DNA of 64,000 nucleotides from Actinomyces denticolens. Lineage in GTDB: Bacteria > Actinomycetota > Actinomycetes > Actinomycetales > Actinomycetaceae. Shown piece after piece: positions 23,385 to 31,400 of the stretch. The translations under genes and the position numbers were made by a program. The first letter of the stretch is position 1; every line of letters begins with the position of its first letter. Below the pieces are notes generated by a model. It did no database searches. It was not told where the DNA came from and saw only the letters and a list, made by a program, of their open reading frames with translations. The DNA lies in the NCBI RefSeq assembly GCF_002072185.1, contig NZ_MVIW01000006.1:1-64000 (forward strand), in the 5' to 3' direction.

Positions 23385-23464
23385 GTGGGAGGAAGGACGT
23401 GCAACCGGGGCTCTTCCGGTTTGAGGATGAGGATGGGGTCGGGTGGCTGGTGGCTTGGCGGTAA
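23381..23464 (+). pseudogene. 27-codon ORF overlapping the 104-aa gene
   Basis: ATGA overlap with the preceding gene, reads MSGRKDVQPGLFRFEDEDGV and stops at TAA after 27 codons. Probably what is left of the second gene of a pair, although a true micro-protein is possible. Confidence 0.35.
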
Positions 23465-23585
23465 CCGGTGAGGGGTGTTGAGGCACTGCGCTGGTTCTTC
23501 GCCCGATGTCCTGCGCACTGTTGCCGGGGCCTCTGCCGTGCTGGCCCGGTATGGCATGCGTTGGGTCTGGGGTGCATGTGCTGGA

Positions 23586-24287
23586 TCACCCTACGGTCGG
23601 TGAGTCGTCTCGGTGGTACTCTGTCGGAAACGAAAGTCGGGCGCGTTCCGCGGTGCGCCATGCGGCGTCTCGTTCGCCCCGTGGGGTCGCCTTGCTGACG
23701 ATCTGATCGAACATGTCGCACAGTGGTCCGAAATCCCGCTGCTCGGATGCCGCTCGGCTCGCCTGATCGTTGGTTTCGCCGCGCACTGTGCGCCAGTCGA
23801 GCTGCCAGCCGGCGTCGCGGGCGACGCGGTTCCAGAACACTCGTTGCGTTCTGCCATTGCCTTCCCGGAACGGATGAACATAGTTGAACTGATCGTAGTG
23901 GAACGCCAGGCGGTCGATGAATTGATCACGGCTCATGCCGAGTAAGTCGTTGTCCGCGCGGAGCTCGCGCTCGGCGTAGCTGGCGGCGCGAACGATCATT
24001 GAGACGGGGAGGAAGAACTGAGCTCCGTCCACGTTCTTACGAATGTCGACGGTACGTAGCTCTCCCGCCCAGTCGTAGACATCTTGAAATAGGTGTCGGT
24101 GAATCGCGCACAACTCATGAAGGTCACCGGTCGACTTGACTGGGTTATCCATGAGCTGTATCAAGCGGGCAAACGAAAGGTAGCCCTCAGCTTCATCGAG
24201 GGCAGCCTTCGTCCGTGCTCCGACCTTGTTTCGCAGCAGGCCCGTTTCGGGATCGAGATATGGGTCGACGAACTCAGTCGAGGCCAT
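23586..24287 (-). CDS. Fic-family AMP-transferase toxin
   Basis: 233-aa protein with the complete Fic motif HPFREGNGR (138-146; catalytic His 138) and the upstream flap region. Fic enzymes transfer AMP (or another nucleotide) to hydroxyl side chains of target proteins; the bacterial toxin members act on topoisomerase/gyrase. The gene overlaps the end of a small antitoxin gene by 14 bp, the class I (VbhT/VbhA) order. No inhibitory motif of its own is apparent at the N-terminus, consistent with a separate antitoxin. Confidence 0.92.
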   Translation of the reverse strand: MASTEFVDPYLDPETGLLRNKVGARTKAALDEAEGYLSFARLIQLMDNPVKSTGDLHELCAIHRHLFQDVYDWAGELRTVDIRKNVDGAQFFLPVSMIVRAASYAERELRADNDLLGMSRDQFIDRLAFHYDQFNYVHPFREGNGRTQRVFWNRVARDAGWQLDWRTVRGETNDQASRAASEQRDFGPLCDMFDQIVSKATPRGERDAAWRTAERARLSFPTEYHRDDSPTVG

Positions 24288-24471
24288 AGCGGGCGCGGGC
24301 GCGGGCCACCAACTCGTCAGAGTCGATGCGACCGGCGATGTACTCGCGGGCGTCCTGGCGGCCGGCTTCCGTCACTGTCAGGCCCTCCATCTCAACGCTG
24401 TGGATTGCCTCGGCTACGCGCAGGTCCCGCTCGGCTTCGGTCGTCGCGATCTTTGCAGTCTCAGTAGCCAC
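24274..24471 (-). CDS. VbhA-like antitoxin of the Fic module
   Basis: 65 aa from GTG 24471 (GGAGAGGAG upstream). It carries the inhibitory motif of Fic antitoxins, (S/T)xxxE(G/N): S25-V-E-M-E29-G30 in IHSVEMEGLTV. In this class the Glu pushes into the ATP site of the Fic enzyme and blocks catalysis. It overlaps the toxin gene by 14 bp. The promoter and an operator-like palindrome lie 30-60 bp upstream. Confidence 0.88.
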   Translation of the reverse strand: MATETAKIATTEAERDLRVAEAIHSVEMEGLTVTEAGRQDAREYIAGRIDSDELVARARARYGLD

Positions 24472-24501
24472 GGGACACTCCTCTCCTCCGGCGCTAAGTA
24501 C

Positions 24502-24531
24502 ATCATACCCGGTTCCCAGAAAACCGGCCAA
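24502..24531 (-). promoter_or_regulatory. Promoter/operator of the Fic module
   Basis: Minus strand: TTGGCC (24526-24531), 18 nt, TATGAT (24502-24507). Between the boxes lies a perfect inverted repeat CCGGTT-N7-AACCGG (24509-24527), well placed for a repressor. Confidence 0.6.
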
Positions 24532-24713
24532 GAACGGCTTTGGGCCGTTGAGTCTTCGGTCCTGAGTCTCGGGCGGGAGTCCTGTGCGTATCGTCCTGTC
24601 ATGCGTGGGGTCGTACACTCCCCGGGGCGCGCATGTGGCGTTCAGGCGGCGCGCCGGACCACCGGGCGCTGGGCTGGGCGCTCAGCACCCTCCGGGTCCG
24701 CCTGGCACTCAGT

Positions 24714-25674
24714 GAGCCTTTCTCACCAGGTGTCTTTGTTGGGGTTGATGATGACGAGGGCTGTGGCGGTGATGTGGGTGATGGTGTGCGGGCCTGGGGG
24801 TGACGTGTTGGAGGGCCTTGAGGTGCTTGAGCATGGTGTTTGCTCTCTCGGCAGGCGAGCGCAGGCTGGCGTGCAGGTGGTTGTAGGTGGCGTCGTCGGG
24901 GCAGGGGCTGGTGCCTTTGACGGGTGTGAGCACGCCGATGCCGGCGCCGATGTAGCCCTTGTCGGCCAGGGTGGGCATGCCCTGGGAGGCGGCCTTGTAC
25001 AGGGCGGGCAGCGCGTGGGCGCGCGCGGCGGTCAGGTCGTGGGCCGAGCCCGGCTCGACCGGCCAGACCCACACCGGGAGGCCGGCGAGAGTCGGTGAGG
25101 ACCTGGGCGTTGCCGCGTGAGGGCCTTGTGCAAGACCTGCGTACCACAGGTGGTGACCGGTACCCGGGTTGCGGGCTGTGACCGGGTCGGTGCGGATCAG
25201 GGTGGCGCCTGAGCGCACGAACGGCTCGCCCTGGTCCTTCAGGCACCGCAGGACGTCGGGCAGCTGTGGGGCCTGGTCGGCAACGACCTGGAGGGCCTCG
25301 TGCAGATACCTGTAGGCGGTGGCGGGCGAGATGCCGGCGTCGCGGGCCAGGGTGCGCATGCTGGTGGCCTCGATCATCCAGCGCAGCAGCATCACAGCCT
25401 GCACCCAGGGCGTGGCGGCGCGCTGATGGGGCCGGGAGTCGTGGGCGCGGCGGTGAGCCGACAACCAGGCCGACACGGTGCGCACGGTAGCGCACGGACG
25501 CGCCCGAGGGTGGCACGATAGGAAAGCACGCGGAGCCTCCTTGCGAGCAGGTTTTCTTGGTCGAAACCCATGCTGACGCACGGCTCCGCGTGCCCTCGTC
25601 TACGACACACCCACCTTCCCGCACCACCCCAACGATCCCCACCCACCCGCCCTCACTCCCGGTGAGAAAGGCTC
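24714..25674 (-). mobile_element. Decayed IS5-type insertion sequence
   Basis: 961 bp bounded by perfect 14-bp inverted repeats GAGCCTTTCTCACC (24714-24727) and GGTGAGAAAGGCTC (25661-25674). It encloses one transposase frame on the minus strand. I see no convincing target-site duplication next to the ends. Confidence 0.85.
24722..25581 (-). pseudogene. IS5-family transposase, frameshifted
   Basis: The N-terminal HTH (SMRTLARDAGISPATAYRYL) and the motifs LADKGYIGAGIGV (second Asp) and PAERANTMLKHLKAL (Glu) are in one frame, with the first Asp region near IRTDPVTARNPGTGHHLWYA. Between WYA and AGLPVWV the reading leaves the family sequence: the matching GNAQVLTD lies in another frame. The expected end TITHITATALVII is again in a third frame. 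At least three indels are needed, so the gene is dead. Confidence 0.8.
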
Positions 25675-25709
25675 GATGAGCCTCCACAAAACCCGGGGCC
25701 TGACAAACC

Positions 25710-25751
25710 GTCACCGATGTCCTGAGGCAGAATTGTCACCCATGTCCTGAG
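25710..25751. repeat. Two 17-bp direct repeats beside the IS
   Basis: GTCACCGATGTCCTGAG (25710-25726) and GTCACCCATGTCCTGAG (25735-25751) differ at one base and are 25 bp apart, between the IS end and the Dam gene. They resemble a transposon-end or operator pair; their role is unknown. Confidence 0.7.
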
Positions 25752-25760
25752 ACATCACAA

Positions 25761-26630
25761 TCAGTTGGCTGATGGGCGTGGCGGGAAAAGCCACCCATCG
25801 CCAATCTCCGGCAAGACGTCGGAAAGAACGGCGATTTCTGTGGCAGTTGTCACGTGGTGAGCGGAATAGCGCAATTCGAATTCACGCCGTCTGCGGTACC
25901 TATATAGGTCCGCAACTGGAGGCGCGTTGTCGTAAGTGAGGAGCCAAGGGCTGCCAGAGTGTTTGTTGAGTACTTGCGCCAAAGCCTCATGGTTAGCAGA
26001 ACTGAAAGCATTGAGGTATAGCGAGCCTGCCTTCTCAAAGTATGGAGGGTCGGCATAAATGAAGGTATTGTCGCGTTTCGAGTACTCACGAATTACATCT
26101 ATGCCGTCGCATGAGGTTACGACAATGTTATCCGAATAAAGCGAGAGGAGTCGAATTCTTTCTGCGAGACTTTCTCGGTTGAATCTAGCATCAATCTTAT
26201 AAGTGCCTGTTTGGTCTAGGCCACCAATCGGCCCGCCGTTAAGTACACCAGATCTGTTGGTGCGATTAAGATAGAAGGTTGCGAATCCTAATTCCGAGAT
26301 CCTGGAAGTGTCTGCAGTAGTATATACTTCGCGCTGTCGCCTCCACTCTTTGACACTCAACTCCACTCTTCGGATACGCTCGATGAGCCACGAGGGGTTG
26401 CTTTGAACTGTTGACCAGAAAGCGTAGATTGCGGGATCTAGATCGTTGATAATAACGCGCTCAACCTGGCCTGTAACTAGAAGTCCGAGCCCGGCGCCGA
26501 CGCCACCCGCATAGGGCTCAACATAGGTGCACCCAGCGAGGTCGAGGTCCCGTATTAGCCTCCGTATACGCGGGTACAGGGCAGACTTGCCACCCGGATA
26601 CCTGAGCGGTGAAACCAACGGGCGTCGCAT
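25761..26630 (-). CDS. DNA adenine N6-methyltransferase (Dam/D12 class)
   Basis: 289-aa methylase from ATG 26630 (SD AAAGGAG); a GTG at 26651 that overlaps the upstream stop is the alternative. PLRYPGGKSAL at the N-terminus, SAM motif PYAGGVGAGLGL (39-50) and catalytic DPPY (194-197, in YADPPYFEKAG) are complete. It methylates adenine N6; the recognition sequence cannot be read off. The coding sequence is markedly A+T-rich compared with the surrounding 70% G+C genes, as is its upstream partner, so the pair was probably acquired together. No partner restriction enzyme is obvious beyond the ParB-like protein. Confidence 0.9.
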   Translation of the reverse strand: MRRPLVSPLRYPGGKSALYPRIRRLIRDLDLAGCTYVEPYAGGVGAGLGLLVTGQVERVIINDLDPAIYAFWSTVQSNPSWLIERIRRVELSVKEWRRQREVYTTADTSRISELGFATFYLNRTNRSGVLNGGPIGGLDQTGTYKIDARFNRESLAERIRLLSLYSDNIVVTSCDGIDVIREYSKRDNTFIYADPPYFEKAGSLYLNAFSSANHEALAQVLNKHSGSPWLLTYDNAPPVADLYRYRRRREFELRYSAHHVTTATEIAVLSDVLPEIGDGWLFPPRPSAN

Positions 26631-26647
26631 AGACACTCCTTTCGTTC

Positions 26648-28189
26648 TCACGGCTTCATCAGGTATCTCATTAGGGAATCAGTCGAATCCCACATCGAGA
26701 AAGCTTCGTCAGCATCGACACTGAAATGATGATTATGGTTGACTGCATTAAGTGAGTCGCCGGAACTCGTGTAGGCTACGAGTTTTCCCGTCTTCAACCT
26801 TTCGATAACTTGAATCAAGTAGGAAGGCCCTTCGGATTTTACATAAGCTGAAAGCCAGTTTAAAGCGTGCCAGAGTTGCACTCGACCGTTAGTGTTGTTG
26901 CCTGTACCTTTAATGTCAATAGATTTCGCATCGGCGAAAGCTTTGATGGATTTTTCCAGTAGCGCACGGATCATCAAGAAGGTTCCGTTCGGGAACTTCC
27001 TGACATTGATCTCTGATAATTCACCAAGGAGATTCTTTAACGCATTCGGATATGAGTCCGGAGGATTTACTTGACTGAGGTCGAGGTTGCTGGGTTTCTT
27101 TCTCCTGCTGGACGACTTTATCTTTGTGTCCTGCTTACCTGTATGGTTTGACCCCGTAACTTCGGTTTCGGTTCTCGTTGTTTCTCCAATATTGGTTCCC
27201 GCTGTGGCTGATGACTCGCTGGCTCTTCCGCGCGGATCTTCCGTTATTGGCGGCCTTCCATCCTGTGGCGGCTCGGTGAGCTCGGCTGTACTGCTGGCGG
27301 TCGGCAAGGGCTCATTGTTCTCCAATACGATGTGACGAATTTCGTTCATCAGTTGTATGTAGCGCGGGCTCCTGATAGTGTTCAAGCTTCGGGTGTTGAT
27401 GTTTTTCTCGTACATGCCTCGTACGATAGTCGTTGCTATGTCTTTGAAGACTGCTTCGGAAACGGTCTTCGTAATAGTTCCGTTCGTGTCCATACTCAGG
27501 CCGATCAGTTCGAGAAACTCTTTGGATTCGTAGATTCGAGCCAATGTCGATAAACCGCGTGCCCATTGTTTAGTGCTCAGGAAATCTTGAAGTTCTGTAT
27601 CTTCATACCTGACCGACCTGAACAGATTAACGACGTGAGCCCTGAATACGAATTTGCGGACGTCGATAGTTGGATAGCGAGTCAGTAACTCGCTCAATTC
27701 CCTTCCGGAATCGATCTGTGCTTGGAAGAATGCTGCCTGCCTGCTTGGACTCCATGGTTTTCTGAGGTTGCCTGTATGGATAGCCGCAATGAGTTGTTCA
27801 GCTTCGGTCTGGTTGGGTGCAACCATGACTCGTATCTTAGCTAGGCTGGAGCGGTTGGGTAGCTCGGAGGCGAATGCAGAAATCCTCGCCTGAAACTGTG
27901 GTACCAACATGGGATTTTGGATGGCCTTGAGGGCCGCAAGGCGACGATTCCCTTCGACCATCAAGTACCTGTCACGTTGTTTTATGACTATAGGCGTCTC
28001 ATGAGTCAGGTAGCCGACTTTACAGATACCCTCGACGAGTTGCAAGGCATGCTCATTGGCGAACAAGTCTTCAATGATGTCGGCTTCGACCTTAGCGTCC
28101 GCGCTCTCTAAGCGCACGTTTTTTGGATCGAGTTGCACCTCCTTGATGACATCCAACTCAATCACTGGCCACTGTGATGTATCCAACAT
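26648..28189 (-). CDS. ParB/Srx-domain protein, 513 aa
   Basis: N-terminal ParB-type domain: IVIKQRDRYLMVEGNRRLAA (about 67-86) carries the GxxR-like box (EGNRRLAALKAI) that in relatives binds CTP or cuts DNA. The middle (about 290-380) is low-complexity, Ser/Thr/Lys-rich and probably a linker. The C-terminal 130 residues form a helical domain (GELSEINVRKFPNGTFLMIR). AGGAG precedes the ATG. It directly precedes the Dam-type methylase (4-bp GTGA overlap with that gene's alternative start). Low G+C. It is not in a parA-parB context, so chromosome partition is unlikely; a sequence-specific DNA-binding or nuclease role alongside the methylase is inference. Confidence 0.8.
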   Translation of the reverse strand: MLDTSQWPVIELDVIKEVQLDPKNVRLESADAKVEADIIEDLFANEHALQLVEGICKVGYLTHETPIVIKQRDRYLMVEGNRRLAALKAIQNPMLVPQFQARISAFASELPNRSSLAKIRVMVAPNQTEAEQLIAAIHTGNLRKPWSPSRQAAFFQAQIDSGRELSELLTRYPTIDVRKFVFRAHVVNLFRSVRYEDTELQDFLSTKQWARGLSTLARIYESKEFLELIGLSMDTNGTITKTVSEAVFKDIATTIVRGMYEKNINTRSLNTIRSPRYIQLMNEIRHIVLENNEPLPTASSTAELTEPPQDGRPPITEDPRGRASESSATAGTNIGETTRTETEVTGSNHTGKQDTKIKSSSRRKKPSNLDLSQVNPPDSYPNALKNLLGELSEINVRKFPNGTFLMIRALLEKSIKAFADAKSIDIKGTGNNTNGRVQLWHALNWLSAYVKSEGPSYLIQVIERLKTGKLVAYTSSGDSLNAVNHNHHFSVDADEAFSMWDSTDSLMRYLMKP

Positions 28190-28482
28190 TTGGTTGCTCC
28201 TAACTCGTTTTGTATCGGTAGGTCGAGCACTTCGCCCTTCTTTTTTGGGTTGCTCCTCTCTCTTTGCGATTTATCGAGTGGTGCCCGTAGGGCATGTCCA
28301 GAGTGTAGCGCATACTTGGTACGGCAAGGTGCGGCGTTGAGTTCCGCTCGTTGCTGTTGACCTCATTGCGGTTCGTGTCTTGGTTTGTGATGACCTGAGC
28401 GTATCGCCAGGTTGGACTGGTTCGGTCGAGATGTGCGTTCGGTGGGCAGGTTGGCATAGGGGTAAAGGGGTCTTTCTTGACG
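28190..28482. other. A+T-rich leader between ParB-like gene and DNA methylase gene
   Basis: About 290 bp without a gene. It should hold the promoter of the ParB-Dam operon (A+T-rich segment near 28300-28330) and marks the sharp change from 70% to low G+C. The SD-like AGGAGCAACC occurs twice. Confidence 0.4.
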
Positions 28483-31400
28483 TCATGTGAAGATAGAGGT
28501 GGCTAGTAAAGTCAGTGCAGCAGTAATGCGGTGGAAGTCGGATTCGCGGTCGCGGGTGCTGAAGGGGAGGGAGTAGACATAGTTTACTCCCGAGCCGGGG
28601 TGGGGGTGAGTGCGCTCAGATAACGGCATCGCATCGTTCGAGTCCGGGCAGCCTCGCTTCGCCCAGGCCTGGCGCACCGGAGTCGGGACCTGCCTACCAT
28701 TCACATCATAGACGTACGCACCCTGGCCCCGGCCATGGTCATAGTCGTACAACACCGCGAACTGAGTCCGATAAATCGTGCACAAATCCTCGATCGGCAC
28801 ACCCAACATCACCGCCACCATCACGTCGACCTCCGCCTGAGCATTCCGACGATCTTCAGCCCGACGCAACGGCACATCCCGCGTCCACACCGGACCCACC
28901 GGACGCTCGTCATGACGCCCCAAGATCGGCGAGTCATCCAAGAACGAGTCATCCCAGCACTCAGCCCAGAGGTCCGCGTAAGCCTCGGTCACGCAGTTGA
29001 GGCGGAGTGCCCGCAACGCGATGCGTGGCGCCAGAAGGTGGTCGAAGGGGAGGGCGGGTAGGCGGCAGAAATCGGGGAAATAGATACCTGACTTCGGCAA
29101 GGCGCGGAGAGTAAAGTCGACGAGAAGCGAGGATGTTCCGGCCTGAGTGACGACAAATTCCGGAAGTGATGCGCGTGGGGACCCAGTTGAGAAGACTCCG
29201 TTGGGATGGGCGGCGCCGGGTGGAATGAGCGCCGTGATCAAGGTTCGTTCCCCGGTATTGGCCGCCATCGCTCGCCAGGCGATGCGGTAGTGGTCGCGGG
29301 CGGAGGACTCGCCCCAGTGAGTGTAGAGGCGGTCGTAGGCGGCGCGGTCGCCCGCAGGCTTGTACTGGGTCACCGGCAGCGCATGCGCAGGAAGCACCTC
29401 AAGGTCCGTCGGGGTCCAATCCTGGTTGTGCTTCATCGTCGCATTCGGGCTCTTGTACAGCGGCGTCGAGACATGGAGGTGCGGCCCTTGGAGGATCGCG
29501 GCCTCCCACGTGGCCTCGCCCCAGGTCCTGGTGAAGAGGCCCTTTGAGAAGTCTGCTGTCTCATGCCATCCCGCGGAGAACTCCAGCCCGAGGCTGCCGA
29601 TCCGTGGATGCGAGGCCAACGCGGCGAGCGTGCGCGCTGCGGCCGAGTTGACGGTCGAGACCATGGGCGTGGAACGCCAGTCCTCTGCTTCGGTCACCGC
29701 CTGCCAGGTCTGCAGGACCGCCTCGTCCACCTGCTGGATACGGGATGCATGCGGGCGCAGATCCCACGTTCCCGTGTGCGGATCCTTGAAGCCGGGCTCC
29801 TCGCCGCTGCCGTCGTGAACGAGCGACCGGAGGACTGTGTCCGGATGGTAGAGCGACGTCGCATGGACGAACGAGGGCGCACGCTCCGCCCCGTAGACGT
29901 GGACGCCGTACTGGACCAGGTGATGGATGTCGAACAACTGGATCTCGTTGATGAACTGCCAGTGGCGACGCAGGTGCCGGTACGTGGCGGCGCGGAGTCC
30001 AGGAGTCTTGGCATCCGTGAAGTGCGTCTCCATATGGATGAGGGTAGAGATGCCTCGGTCGCTCTGGTGCTCCCATGCCTGGCACATGAAGGCTCGGTAG
30101 AGGTCGGGCTGACCGCTCAGCAGCGGGTAGACGGTCGAGTCACTCAGCAGCTCGGACTGGACGATGACCTCCGCCGTACCGTCGATCACCAGGTCTCGTA
30201 CGCCGTCGCGCTTCAGTGTCATAGGCATGCGCGCGTTCTTGGCTGCGACCGAGGGCTTGCTCGTCAGGGCCCACCACGGGTCGCCTTCCGACAGCAGGGC
30301 GTTGACATCGGTGCGTGGGCGCACCCACGGCGGGTTCCCCACCTGGAGGTCGAAGCCGCCCCGGGCGAACACCGTGGCGAAGTCGAGCTCCCAGTGGAAG
30401 AAGCCCTGCTCGGCCGCCGTCGTCCGCACCACCTGCAGCCAGCGGTTCTCCGGGTCGGCAAACACGGCCTTCATCGGGCGGGCGCCCGCGAAGGCGAGCT
30501 CCACCGCCTCCACGTTCTCCAGCTCCGCCCAGGTCGAGGCCTCGGCCAGCGTCCCGTCAGTGCCCTTGGCGTCCTTGGGCGCCCTCCCGAGAATCCCCTC
30601 CAGAGCGTTCAGCCAGTGCTCCAGCGTCGGCGGGGCCACGTTCGTCGTCAGCGGCCAGTACCACAGGGCGCACCACGCATCCATCACCAGGCGCAGCCGC
30701 CGGTACGCCGAGTCCTCATCGGCCAGGTATGCCTCGATCTCCTCACGGCTCACCGTCGAACCAGCATCGGGTGCCGTCTCCCGGCCCCACAGGTCGATCC
30801 GCCGGGAGGCCTCCGCCTCCGCCACCCGCAAGCGGCGGAGCGACAGCTCCCACAGGACCTCCACACGCCGCGCCAGCGCCGTCAGCCGGCGCGTCTGCAC
30901 CGCCGTCGGCGTCTTCGCCACCTCCTTGCGCCACGTCTTCAGCGCCCTCAGGCGCTCAGCGTCCACGAGCTCGCGCACCTGCTTGGGCACCTCCACCGCA
31001 CTGCCCCAGCCCTTGGCCGGCAGGAGGAAGTGGTGGATGCGATCCGACACGTCCACGGCCCCGCCCAGGCGGCGGGCGCCGTCGTCGGCGTCCAGCGCCT
31101 CCGCCACCGCGCTCAGCGGCTCAGCCACCGGCGCGTTCTTCAGCCACGCCCCCTTCTTCAGCTGGGAGACCGAGTACAGGGCGCGTTTGGCGCCCACGAG
31201 CGAGTTGCCGCGCCGCAGCCGCAGACCGAACCACGGCGCCGCCAGGCCCTCCACCATCGTGTCCAGCCACAGGGAGACCTCCGCCAGCTCCACCGCCGTC
31301 GCATTGAGGTCCACCCCGTACACCTGGTGCAGCGCCAGGTAGGCCTTCACCTTCGCCAGCTCGCGCGGACGCTCCTCCGGGTCCACCCGCTCACCCAGCT

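Noticed and set aside
24700-25690. Target-site duplication of the IS
   Set aside because: No identical direct repeat directly flanks both inverted repeats.
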